This document shows, piece after piece, positions 25,795-33,918 of a stretch of 33,918 nt of DNA. Source of the stretch: Bacillota bacterium (GTDB lineage Bacteria > Bacillota > UBA5301 > JAMCQP01). The translations under genes were made by a program, and so were the position numbers. Position 1 is the stretch's first letter; each line of letters starts with the position of its first letter. Under the pieces are notes generated by a model that was not told the origin of the DNA, made no database searches, and saw nothing but the letters and a program-made list of their open reading frames with translations. The DNA is taken from NCBI GenBank assembly GCA_023381695.1, contig JAMCQP010000121.1:1-33918 (forward strand). Direction: 5' to 3'.

Positions 25795-26046
25795 TCACCC
25801 AAACCCGTCATCCAGATTCTTTGCGGCTTTGATGAAGACATTTTCGTAGGCGGTGTATCCACAACTGAGGCATTTGACGTCCACGTGCGGGCGGCCGTTG
25901 CCGTCGGAGAGGGCTTCCCATTCGTCGGCGCGGTAGAGGACCTCTCCGGTCCCGGGATCCTTGCGGATCTCCTGCGAAAGTTGGTAGATCAGAGCGAAAC
26001 GGGTACGGTTGCCTTTGCAGTCCGGGCAGAAATAACGCTGGGCCAT
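25795..26046 (-). CDS. Small zinc-ribbon protein
   Basis: The 83-residue protein has a CPDC pair near the N-terminus (residues 7-10) and a CLSC pair near residue 59, spaced like a zinc ribbon wrapped around a polar middle region (KDPGTGEVLYRADEWEAL). No catalytic motif or membrane segment is seen. A strong GGAGGTGG ribosome-binding site precedes ATG 26046. It faces another zinc-ribbon gene across a 108-base divergent spacer. Function unknown; it could be a regulator or a small adaptor. Confidence 0.72.
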   Translation of the reverse strand: MAQRYFCPDCKGNRTRFALIYQLSQEIRKDPGTGEVLYRADEWEALSDGNGRPHVDVKCLSCGYTAYENVFIKAAKNLDDGFG

Positions 26047-26154
26047 GGCCGGCCACCTCCGGTTATAGTATGCCGCAAGGGGAAACGATGGATGCGAGGG
26101 TGTGGAGTATCAGATGGCAATATCGGGGTATAATACCTGCCGGGGGTGACCGGC

Positions 26155-26355
26155 ATGCGATGCAAAATTTGTCAAAGTCCGATTGAAGAGGGGCGATGTA
26201 CGGGTTGTGGAACCTATTACCTCACCCGTTGCCCAAATTGTGGAAACACGCTGGAATTTGAGGCTTTTGATGATCACGGGGTGGAACGCCTGCGCTGTGT
26301 CAGGTGCGACAATGACAGCAGTTTTGAACTGGTGGCGTCGGTGGAGATCATTTGA
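26155..26355 (+). CDS. Small double zinc-ribbon protein
   Basis: The 66-residue protein carries four CxxC pairs: CKIC, CTGC, CPNC and CVRC, enough for two zinc ribbons, with little else. ATG 26155 is chosen over GTG 26146 because GGGGGTG lies eight bases upstream and CKIC then opens the protein. A TATAAT at 26129-26134 is a possible -10 box, but no clear -35 is seen. A strong intrinsic terminator follows, so it is probably transcribed alone. I do not recognise a named family. Confidence 0.68.
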   Translation: MRCKICQSPIEEGRCTGCGTYYLTRCPNCGNTLEFEAFDDHGVERLRCVRCDNDSSFELVASVEII

Positions 26356-26427
26356 AGGAATGTGCGCCACGGGCGTATACATGGCGTGAAATGGTGGGTC
26401 TTGCTTTACCGGTTGCTAGCCAGGTTG

Positions 26428-26470
26428 TCGGCGCCGCGGGAAAGAAATTCTGACGCGTCGCCGATTTTTT
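26428..26470 (+). terminator. Intrinsic terminator after the zinc-ribbon gene
   Basis: TCGGCG (26428-26433) pairs with CGCCGA (26459-26464). Inside, after one mismatch, CGCG (26435-26438) pairs with CGCG (26454-26457), leaving a 15-base loop. Six T residues follow (26465-26470). It lies immediately before the promoter of the next gene. Confidence 0.72.
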
Positions 26471-26471
26471 G

Positions 26472-26500
26472 TTGTCTTCGTGGGCCAAGTTGTTTATAAT
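26472..26500 (+). promoter_or_regulatory. Putative sigma-A promoter of ywlE-rpiB
   Basis: TTGTCT (26472-26477) and a perfect TATAAT (26495-26500) are separated by 17 bases, directly after the preceding terminator and about 38 bases before the ywlE-rpiB start. Confidence 0.65.
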
Positions 26501-26537
26501 AAAAGCGGGTTCTTCTGGCAACGGAGGGTACGAGTGG

Positions 26538-27554
26538 ATGCAAGTGTTATTTGTCTGTTCCGGGAATACCTGCCGGAGCAGCATGGCGGAGGCGCTTCTG
26601 CGCAAGATGCTGGGCGGGGATAAGGACCAGCCTTCCCGCATCACGGTCTCTTCGGCGGGGACGGGGGCACTCCCGGGAGACCCCGCGTCGGAGAACGCCA
26701 TCAGAGCGATGCAGGCGGAGGGAATCGACCTTACCGGCCACAGGGCGACCCGGTTGGACAGGCAGATGGTCCTTGAGTCGGATCTGGTGCTGACCATGAC
26801 TTCCCGGCACAAGGAGGCGGTTCTTGGAATCGTTCCCGAGGCGGGCGGGCGGGTCTTTACCTTCAAGGAATTTGCAGGCGGAGTTACTAATCCCGGTAGT
26901 GAAGCCAGTCCCGGCAGAGGAAGCCACCCGGGTAAAGGGCAGGATGGAGATTTATCGGGTGAGAACCTGGATATCGCGGATCCTTTTGGGGGGGCCCTGG
27001 AAGTATACCTGCGGGTGGCAGGCGAGTTGAAGGCTCTTTTGCAAAAGTCTGTGCCCCGGATTACCGCCTGGCGAGCGCAGACGGGGAGCGCAGGAGGTGG
27101 ATTGCCGTTGAAAGTGGTGATTGGTTCGGATCACGGAGGATTCCAGCTCAAAAACGAGATTGTCCAGCTTTTGGTCGAGTTGCAGGTAAATTATCAGGAC
27201 CTGGGGGTGTTTACCCAGGAGTCATCGGATTATCCCGACATCGCCGCCAGGGTGGCGCGGGCGGTGGCCGCGGGGGAGTTTGACAGGGGCATTTTGCTTT
27301 GCGGGACGGGTATCGGGGTTTCCATCGCCGCCAACAAGGTCAGGGGAATCCGGGCGGCGCTCTGCCACGACACCTATTCCGCCCGGATGGCCATGGAACA
27401 CAACAACAGCAATATCCTCACCATGGGGGGAAGGGTGGTCGGGCCGGATCTGGCCAGGGAGATCGTGAAGGCCTGGCTGGAGACTTCCTTTTCCTCAGCC
27501 GAGCGGCACGCGCGCCGGGTAAGCAAGATTGCCGCCCTGGAGGGCTCCAACTGA
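26538..27554 (+). CDS. ywlE-rpiB: Fused protein-arginine phosphatase (YwlE type) and ribose-5-phosphate isomerase B
   Basis: One continuous frame of 338 residues. Residues 1-188 form a low-molecular-weight phosphatase: CSGNTCRS at 7-14 gives the nucleophile Cys7 and Arg13, and Thr11 is the residue that in YwlE selects phospho-arginine (tyrosine phosphatases usually have Ile). The general-acid Asp is in DIADPFGG, preceded by an unusual Gly/Ser-rich insertion (about residues 116-145). Residues 191-338 are a complete RpiB (KVVIGSDHGGFQLK, CGTGIGVSIAANKVRGIRAA, EHNNSNILTMGGR) interconverting ribose-5-P and ribulose-5-P. In B. subtilis these are two adjacent genes. GGAGGGT lies eight bases before ATG 26538. 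A strong internal ribosome-binding site precedes the RpiB part. Confidence 0.9.
   Translation: MQVLFVCSGNTCRSSMAEALLRKMLGGDKDQPSRITVSSAGTGALPGDPASENAIRAMQAEGIDLTGHRATRLDRQMVLESDLVLTMTSRHKEAVLGIVPEAGGRVFTFKEFAGGVTNPGSEASPGRGSHPGKGQDGDLSGENLDIADPFGGALEVYLRVAGELKALLQKSVPRITAWRAQTGSAGGGLPLKVVIGSDHGGFQLKNEIVQLLVELQVNYQDLGVFTQESSDYPDIAARVARAVAAGEFDRGILLCGTGIGVSIAANKVRGIRAALCHDTYSARMAMEHNNSNILTMGGRVVGPDLAREIVKAWLETSFSSAERHARRVSKIAALEGSN
27092..27110 (+). promoter_or_regulatory. Internal ribosome-binding site and start codon for RpiB
   Basis: AGGAGGTGG (27092-27100) stands before an in-frame TTG at 27108 that would begin MKVVIGSDHGG, exactly the normal RpiB N-terminus; TTG 27102 is a closer alternative. 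This suggests that free RpiB is also made from the fused gene. Confidence 0.6.
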
Positions 27555-27595
27555 GCCGCGTAAGAAACGAAGCAGATCGAAGTTTCTTGCGTGGC
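27555..27595 (+). promoter_or_regulatory. 14-base-pair stem-loop between rpiB and upp
   Basis: Bases 27555-27568 pair with 27582-27595 over 14 positions (12 Watson-Crick and two G-T) around a 13-base loop. The stem starts directly after the rpiB stop codon and ends five bases before the upp ribosome-binding site. No T tract follows, so it is more likely an mRNA-stability or translation element than a terminator. Confidence 0.55.
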
Positions 27596-27614
27596 GTGAA
27601 GAGGGGGATTACTC

Positions 27615-28244
27615 TTGTCAAAAGTTCACATTATCGACCATCCGCTGATCCAGCACAAACTCTCCTTCATCCGGAACGTGGAGACCGGGCCGAAGGATTT
27701 TCGGGAGCTGGTGGAGGAGGTCGCCACGCTGCTGGCCTATGAGGTTACCAGGGACATGCCGCTGGAGGAGGTCACAATCCAGACGCCGCTGGCCCCGGCC
27801 AGGTGCAAGGTCATCTCCGGCAAGAAGGTGGGGGTCATCCCCATTTTGCGCGCCGGTCTGGGGATGACCAGCGGGATCCTCAAGCTCATCCCCACGGCCA
27901 AGGTGGGACATATCGGGGTATACCGGGACCCCGAAACTTTGAAGCCGGTGGAGTATTACTGCAAGCTGCCGCCGGATGTGGCCGAGCGCGACCTGATCCT
28001 GATCGACCCGATGCTGGCCACGGGCGGCTCGGCGGTGGCCGGGATCGGTTTTATAAAACAACGGGGCGGGCGCAATATAAAGTTGATGTGCTTGATTGCG
28101 GCGCCGGAGGGCATCGCCGCGGTGCAGGCGGCCCATCCGGACGTGGACATCTACGTGGCGGCGGTGGACGAGCGGTTGAACTCACACGGCTACATTGTGC
28201 CGGGCCTGGGCGACGCCGGGGACCGGTTGTTCGGGACAAAGTAG
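27615..28244 (+). CDS. upp: Uracil phosphoribosyltransferase
   Basis: Upp joins uracil to PRPP to give UMP in pyrimidine salvage. The 209-residue length is standard. The N-terminus [20 protein letters not shown] and the PRPP-binding loop [14 protein letters not shown] (about residues 127-140) are diagnostic, as is the C-terminal uracil-binding [18 protein letters not shown] 27615 has GAGGGGG seven bases upstream. Its position after rpiB follows the B. subtilis order, except that glyA is missing between them. Confidence 0.97.
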   Translation: MSKVHIIDHPLIQHKLSFIRNVETGPKDFRELVEEVATLLAYEVTRDMPLEEVTIQTPLAPARCKVISGKKVGVIPILRAGLGMTSGILKLIPTAKVGHIGVYRDPETLKPVEYYCKLPPDVAERDLILIDPMLATGGSAVAGIGFIKQRGGRNIKLMCLIAAPEGIAAVQAAHPDVDIYVAAVDERLNSHGYIVPGLGDAGDRLFGTK

Positions 28245-28253
28245 GGGTGAAAC

Positions 28254-28757
28254 ATGGAACAGGCAGCGGGGGAGAACGGCCCGGCGGGGATAAAAGACGC
28301 CTCGGCCAGGCGCCCTTCCTGGGATGCATATTTCATGGAGATCGCGGGGCTGGTGGCCAGGCGTTCCACCTGCTTGCGGCGGCAAGTAGGAGCGGTGATG
28401 GTCAAGGACAAGCATATCCTTTCCACCGGTTATAATGGGGCTCCTTCCGGCATCCCGCACTGCATAGACGTGGGATGCCTGCGCGAGGAGCTGGGCATCC
28501 CCTCGGGCGAACGGCACGAACTCTGCCGGGCGATTCACGCCGAGCAAAACGCGATCATCCAGGCGGCTCTCCACGGGATCAGCCTGTCGGGGGCCACCTT
28601 GTACTGCACGCACCAACCATGCATCCTGTGCACGAAGATGCTCATCAACGCCGGGATCAAGCGGGTTGTCTACCGGGGCGAGTATCCGGATGAGATGGCC
28701 CGGTCGTTCTTTGCGGCGGCCGGGGTGGCCGCGGAACGATTTGACGGCCCGCTTTGA
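28254..28757 (+). CDS. comEB: dCMP deaminase (ComEB-like)
   Basis: A zinc-dependent deaminase that converts dCMP to dUMP, feeding thymidylate synthesis. The 167-residue protein has the proton-shuttle and zinc motif HAEQNA (His95, Glu97) and QPCILC (Cys123, Cys126), with the dCMP-type substrate loop [13 protein letters not shown] near residues 58-70. A short, low-complexity N-terminal extension (about 20 residues) precedes the family start at [12 protein letters not shown]. It lies nine bases after upp, so the two pyrimidine genes are co-transcribed. Confidence 0.94.
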   Translation: MEQAAGENGPAGIKDASARRPSWDAYFMEIAGLVARRSTCLRRQVGAVMVKDKHILSTGYNGAPSGIPHCIDVGCLREELGIPSGERHELCRAIHAEQNAIIQAALHGISLSGATLYCTHQPCILCTKMLINAGIKRVVYRGEYPDEMARSFFAAAGVAAERFDGPL

Positions 28758-28766
28758 CTACCAGAT

Positions 28767-28795
28767 TTGACAACGGGTGGCCTGGGAGGTAAAAT
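28767..28795 (+). promoter_or_regulatory. Putative sigma-A promoter of tagO-mnaA
   Basis: A perfect TTGACA (28767-28772) and TAAAAT (28790-28795) are separated by 17 bases, about 70 bases before the tagO start. It indicates a transcript separate from upp-comEB. Confidence 0.65.
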
Positions 28796-28864
28796 ATTAT
28801 TTAAGGGTTTTGAAGGCTTTTTCAAGGGTTTTGCCGGTAATCCGGCGCGGGGGAGTAATCGAAA

Positions 28865-29905
28865 GTGTCTGTGTACCTCTTTCTGGCGGTATTTCTGTCG
28901 GCGTTGGCTGTTAGTCTGTTTTTGACGCCCCTGGTGGGCCGTTTGGCGGTCCGCTGCGGGGCTATTGATTTGCCCGAGGGGAGAAAGGTGCATGACAAGC
29001 CCATCCCACGCTGGGGCGGGATTGCCATCTATGCCGGCTTCATTCTTCCGGTACTATTGTTCCTGGGCTGGGGAGGCAGGGGCGTGCCCGCGCTGGTTCT
29101 GGGCGGGACAATGATCCTCCTGGTGGGGATCATCGATGACCTGGTGGATCTCCCTCCCTGGCTCAAACTTCTGGGCCAGATTGCCGCCGCGGTGGCGCTG
29201 ATCCTCTCCGGGATCCGGATCCAGTTCCTCACCAGGCCGGGCGGGGGGATGCTGTATCTTGGCCTGTGGGGGATACCGCTGACCTTGCTCTGGGTAGTGG
29301 GCCTCACCAACATGCTCAACCTGATCGACGGGCTGGACGGGCTTGCCGCCGGGGTGTCGTCCATTGCCGCCACGGCGCTCTTTTTTGTGGCGCTGCAAAA
29401 AGGACAAACCATCGTGGCCCTGTACATGGTGGCGCTGGTGGGGGCGGCGCTGGGATTTCTCAGGTACAATTTTAATCCGGCCCGGATCTTCATGGGGGAT
29501 GCGGGGAGCCTGTTTTTGGGGTTTGTCCTGGCGTCGGTGTCCGCCCAGGGGGCGCTCAAGGGGGCCGCCACCATCGCGCTGAGCATCCCCCTGGTCGCTC
29601 TGGGTGTGCCAATCATTGACACGGTTTTTGCGATTATCCGGCGTTTTTTGAATGGAAAGCCGATCTACAAGGCCGACAAAGGGCATCTGCATCACCGGCT
29701 TCTGGCCCTCGGGTTCTCCCAGCGGCAGGCCGTGCTTCTGGTTTACCTGGTGAGCATCTGCCTGGGCATTGATGCAGTGCTCCTGTCCAGAGTGCCGGCC
29801 TTTCTGGGAGTGGCCTTGCTGGCGGTAAGTTTTCTGGTCTTCTTCCTGATGGCGGGACGGATCGGGATTCTCAGACAGCCGCCCGTGAGGGCCAAACGGC
29901 ACTAG
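28865..29905 (+). CDS. tagO: Undecaprenyl-phosphate N-acetylglucosaminyl 1-phosphate transferase (TagO/WecA family)
   Basis: This integral membrane enzyme transfers GlcNAc-1-phosphate to undecaprenyl phosphate, starting teichoic acid or other wall polysaccharide synthesis. The 346-residue protein has about ten membrane segments and the family motifs: KVHDKPIPRWGG, the acidic GIIDDLVDL, NLIDGLDGLAAG, FMGDAGS and the cytoplasmic histidine motif KGHLHHRLLALGFS. The GTG start at 28865 has GGGGGAG eight bases upstream. MnaA, which supplies ManNAc for the same polymers, follows after 12 bases. Confidence 0.95.
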   Translation: MSVYLFLAVFLSALAVSLFLTPLVGRLAVRCGAIDLPEGRKVHDKPIPRWGGIAIYAGFILPVLLFLGWGGRGVPALVLGGTMILLVGIIDDLVDLPPWLKLLGQIAAAVALILSGIRIQFLTRPGGGMLYLGLWGIPLTLLWVVGLTNMLNLIDGLDGLAAGVSSIAATALFFVALQKGQTIVALYMVALVGAALGFLRYNFNPARIFMGDAGSLFLGFVLASVSAQGALKGAATIALSIPLVALGVPIIDTVFAIIRRFLNGKPIYKADKGHLHHRLLALGFSQRQAVLLVYLVSICLGIDAVLLSRVPAFLGVALLAVSFLVFFLMAGRIGILRQPPVRAKRH

Positions 29906-29917
29906 GAGCGTGGTTTA

Positions 29918-31087
29918 ATGGGTGAACGGCCCATCCGGGTGATGAGCATCTTCGGCACCCGCCCGGAAGCAATCAAGATGGCGCCGGTGGTCAGGGCGCT
30001 AAAGGACGCTCCTGGCTTCTTTATCTCCAGGGTGGCCGTCACGGCCCAGCACCGGGAGATGCTGGACCAGGTGCTGGATTGGTTCGGCATTCAACCCGAT
30101 TATGACCTGGGCATCATGCAGCCCGGTCAATCCCTTTCCGACGTGATCGTGCGGGCGTTGAAGGGGTTGGAGGAGGTTTTGGCGGGAGAGCAGCCGGATC
30201 TTGTACTGGTGCACGGCGATACCAGCACCACCTTTGCCGGCGCCCTGGCGGCGTATTACCGGAAGATCCCGGTGGGCCACGTGGAAGCCGGCCTGCGGAC
30301 GAACGACAAATACCAGCCTTTTCCGGAGGAGATCAACCGGCGTTTGACCGGGGTGCTCACCGATCTTCACTTTGCGCCGACTCTTCTGGCGAAGAGGAAC
30401 CTCCTGGCGGAGAACGTGCCGCCGGGATCGATCTTTGTCACCGGCAACACCGTGGTGGATGCCCTGCTTGAGACGGTGGAGAGGAAATATACCTTTACGG
30501 ATCCCGTTCTCGAGGGCCTCGTTGGGCAGGGCGGGAGGATCTTGCTGGTTACCGCGCACCGGCGGGAGAACCACGGCGCTCCCTTGCGGGAGATCTGCCT
30601 GGCCCTGCGGGATCTGGCCGAAAATTATCCGGATGTGGTGGTGGTCTACCCGGTGCATCCAAACCCGCAGGTCGTCGAGGTGGCCCATGCGGTTCTCAAA
30701 GGGCGGGAGCGGGTCTTTCTCATCGATCCTTTGTCGTATGAAGCCATGGCTCACCTGATGAAGATCTCCTACCTGGTGCTTACCGACTCGGGGGGCCTTC
30801 AGGAGGAGGCGCCGGGGCTCGGCAAGCCGGTGCTGGTCCTGCGCGAGGTGACGGAACGGCCCGAGGGGGTCGAGGCCGGCACCTTGAAAGTGGTGGGAAC
30901 CAGGCGGGCCAGGATCTACGGGGAGGCTGCCCGCCTTCTGGATGACGAGCAGGCTTACCGCGGGATGGCGCGGGCGGTGAACCCGTACGGAGATGGGCAG
31001 GCCGCCAGGCGCATTGTGGAAGCCCTGGCCCACCATTTCGGCCTGGCCGACCGGCGGCCGGAGGAATTTCAGAAGAGAGCAGAATGA
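29918..31087 (+). CDS. mnaA: UDP-N-acetylglucosamine 2-epimerase (non-hydrolysing)
   Basis: MnaA/WecB interconverts UDP-GlcNAc and UDP-ManNAc for wall polymers. The 389-residue protein begins with the diagnostic FGTRPEAIKMAPVV and contains VHGDTSTTFAGALAAYY, HVEAGLRT, PEEINRRLTGVLTDLHFAPT, TAHRRENHG and the C-terminal TDSGGLQEEAPGLGKPVLVLR with the UDP-binding and catalytic residues. ATG 29918 follows an AGGAG site. The stop codon lies in the loop of a perfect hairpin that probably ends the transcript. Confidence 0.97.
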   Translation: MGERPIRVMSIFGTRPEAIKMAPVVRALKDAPGFFISRVAVTAQHREMLDQVLDWFGIQPDYDLGIMQPGQSLSDVIVRALKGLEEVLAGEQPDLVLVHGDTSTTFAGALAAYYRKIPVGHVEAGLRTNDKYQPFPEEINRRLTGVLTDLHFAPTLLAKRNLLAENVPPGSIFVTGNTVVDALLETVERKYTFTDPVLEGLVGQGGRILLVTAHRRENHGAPLREICLALRDLAENYPDVVVVYPVHPNPQVVEVAHAVLKGRERVFLIDPLSYEAMAHLMKISYLVLTDSGGLQEEAPGLGKPVLVLREVTERPEGVEAGTLKVVGTRRARIYGEAARLLDDEQAYRGMARAVNPYGDGQAARRIVEALAHHFGLADRRPEEFQKRAE

Positions 31088-31099
31088 TCTGCTCTCTTC
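31072..31099. terminator. Perfect 11-bp hairpin at the mnaA stop codon
   Basis: GAAGAGAGCAG (31072-31082) and CTGCTCTCTTC (31089-31099) form a perfect stem with a six-base loop (31083-31088) that contains the mnaA TGA. It lies between convergent mnaA and groEL. The following T tract is weak and delayed (CTTTTTC about 16 bases on), so its strength as a terminator is uncertain. Confidence 0.55.
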
Positions 31100-31144
31100 C
31101 ACCTGTCGCGCTTAAATCTTTTTCTATTCAGCCCAGCTCGTGTC

Positions 31145-32791
<1,647 letters not shown>

Positions 32792-33073
32792 CTACTTTAC
32801 GGCCAGAATGTCGCTTTCCCGCAAGATCAGGTACTCTTCGCCGTCGATCTTGATCTCGGTGCCGCCGTATTTGGCGTAGATCACCTTGTCGCCGGCCTTG
32901 ATCTCCAGCGGCAGTTTCTGCCCGTTGTCCAGCACCCGGCCGGTGCCGACGGCGACTACTTCGCCTTCCTGAGGACGCTCCTTGGCCGTGTCCGGCAGGA
33001 CGATGCCGCCTTTGGTCTTCTCCTCTCCGCTGCTTGGTTTGACCACTACACGGTCACCAAGTGGTTTAATCAT
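32792..33073 (-). CDS. groS: 10 kDa co-chaperonin GroES
   Basis: GroES is the heptameric lid of GroEL. The 93-residue protein starts [13 protein letters not shown], carries the mobile loop (about residues 16-31, [18 protein letters not shown]) and ends in the conserved [22 protein letters not shown] ribosome-binding site precedes ATG 33073. Expression is under the CIRCE/HrcA operator immediately upstream. Confidence 0.98.
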   Translation of the reverse strand: MIKPLGDRVVVKPSSGEEKTKGGIVLPDTAKERPQEGEVVAVGTGRVLDNGQKLPLEIKAGDKVIYAKYGGTEIKIDGEEYLILRESDILAVK

Positions 33074-33116
33074 CTCCGATGCCTCCTTTTCACGGTTCTC
33101 TTTATAATAACCGTTG

Positions 33117-33143
33117 TTAGCACTCGCTGTAAGAGAGTGCTAA
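33117..33143 (-). promoter_or_regulatory. CIRCE operator (HrcA binding site)
   Basis: TTAGCACTC-N9-GAGTGCTAA matches the CIRCE consensus exactly. It sits between the groESL promoter and the groES start, where the HrcA repressor blocks transcription until heat shock. The HrcA gene is not in this window. Confidence 0.96.
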
Positions 33144-33152
33144 CCAAGATAA

Positions 33153-33182
33153 ATAATATACTGTCATTCTTTCCCTTGTCAA
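33153..33182 (-). promoter_or_regulatory. Sigma-A promoter of groESL
   Basis: On the minus strand a perfect TTGACA (33182-33177) precedes TATTAT (33158-33153; 18-base spacer) or the overlapping TATATT (33160-33155; 16 bases). The CIRCE element begins about ten bases downstream, at the expected transcription start. Confidence 0.82.
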
Positions 33183-33310
33183 GAGGTTAAAACCAGGGGT
33201 TTAAAAATTTTTTGGACGGGTTTAGCAAAGGGGCGATGTGGTAAAACTAATCCAGTAATCGCCTGATCGCCGTTGCCCAAAGAGTTGCTCAACAATGAGG
33301 AGAGTCTGTA

Positions 33311-33918
33311 ATGATTGAAAAACGAAGGAACAAGGTCTGGCTGGGAATCTGCGCCATCTTGCTGGTGTCCGTGGCCTTGGCCGGAGGCGCCGAGGGGAAG
33401 CAACCCCAGGGAAAGCATCCGGTGATGCAGGCTTTTCTGGCTTCCGGCGCCAGGGTTACCGATACGGACCTCAATTCCTGGGGCAAGGTCAATAACGAAT
33501 TTGCTTCGCCGGAACAATTGCGGTTTCTGGCGGAGCAGGTCGCGGCAGGTTTCGGGCTCAACCCGCCGGCGATGAAGGTGGAGAGCGTCCAGGACAGATC
33601 TTTCCGGCAGTTGCAACTGGCCTCCACCCTGGACGGGCAGGCCAGGATTCTCATCCTTGCCCAGTCGGTGGCGGCCGTTTCCGACGGCAAACGAAAACTA
33701 CCCGCGGAAACTTACGTGGTGGTACGAATTCTGAAAGAAGGGCTTATGGAAGATCTGGCATCTGCCGAGGATCACCTCAGAAAAAATCTGATGGCCGTGG
33801 GGCATGATCTGCAAACCTTTATCTGTATTCACGGGGTGTTGCCGGGCAAGCAATCCGCTGCCGGGCGGAGGTTGCTCCTGGCCCGGATGCTGAACAGCAT
33901 CTCCGCCAGGATGCTGAC
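33311..33918 (+). CDS. ywmB: YwmB-like exported protein (3' end outside window)
   Basis: The frame opens at ATG 33311 behind GAGGAGAG and runs off the window after 202 codons. An N-terminal signal segment (VWLGICAILLVSVALAGGAE) is followed by a mixed alpha/beta body with FLASGARVTDTDLNSWGKVN and LNPPAMKVESVQDRSFRQL. This resembles the YwmB/DUF1779 family (TATA-box-binding-protein-like fold), which is of unknown function and usually lies near murA and spoIID in spore-formers. The family assignment is from memory of the pattern. The gene diverges from groES; about 130 bases between the groESL promoter and this start show no clear promoter for it. Confidence 0.65.
   Translation, partial: MIEKRRNKVWLGICAILLVSVALAGGAEGKQPQGKHPVMQAFLASGARVTDTDLNSWGKVNNEFASPEQLRFLAEQVAAGFGLNPPAMKVESVQDRSFRQLQLASTLDGQARILILAQSVAAVSDGKRKLPAETYVVVRILKEGLMEDLASAEDHLRKNLMAVGHDLQTFICIHGVLPGKQSAAGRRLLLARMLNSISARML

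Overview
The window looks like a chromosomal segment from a moderately GC-rich, spore-former-type Bacillota, probably a Peptococcaceae/Desulfotomaculum-like or Moorella-like clostridial lineage. The evidence is gene content and order: tdk, a DUF1385 gene, prfA, prmC and a Sua5-type ywlC, and later ywlE-rpiB, upp, comEB, tagO and mnaA, resemble the Bacillus subtilis prfA-ywl-upp neighbourhood. A perfect CIRCE element precedes groES, and a YwmB-like gene closes the window. The genus cannot be fixed from the sequence alone.

Layout. Bases 1-7.4 kb (+ strand) hold housekeeping genes: a tandem pair of type III pantothenate kinases (the first cut by the window edge), the ribosome GTPase HflX, thymidine kinase, an orphan membrane protein with a TrkA-C-like tail, a DUF1385 membrane protein, and the prfA-prmC translation-termination pair ending at an intrinsic terminator. 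Bases 7.4-8.4 kb are an AT-rich islet with two small, poorly known genes, the first broken by a one-base insertion. The Sua5-type t6A enzyme follows (8.4-9.6 kb).

From 9.6 to 26.4 kb an accessory block separates ywlC from ywlE-rpiB. It contains (a) a large membrane protein with an alkaline-phosphatase-like but apparently degenerate head domain; (b) a divergently transcribed envelope-stress locus of ECF sigma factor, zinc-finger anti-sigma factor, RseB/MucB-like protein and HtrA protease, with a likely autoregulatory ECF promoter; (c) a compact ten-gene minus-strand operon for a membrane-bound [NiFe] uptake hydrogenase: small subunit (Tat signal and C-terminal anchor), large subunit, cytochrome b, maturation protease, then hypA, hypB, hypF, hypC, hypD and hypE; and (d) two divergent small zinc-ribbon proteins. 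The operon carries what is needed to synthesise and insert the NiFe(CN)2CO centre, cleave the large-subunit tail and pass electrons from H2 to the membrane.

From 26.4 to 33.9 kb the plus strand returns to housekeeping functions: an in-frame fusion of a YwlE-type arginine phosphatase with RpiB that keeps a strong internal ribosome-binding site for RpiB, then upp, dCMP deaminase, and tagO plus mnaA for cell-wall polymer precursors. The convergent groES-groEL operon follows with its CIRCE operator and promoter, and then the start of a ywmB-like gene. I saw no tRNA, rRNA, CRISPR array, transposase or integrase. The observations most worth following up are the YwlE-RpiB fusion, the paired CoaX motif changes, the phosphatase-like membrane protein, the ECF locus and the AT-rich islet.
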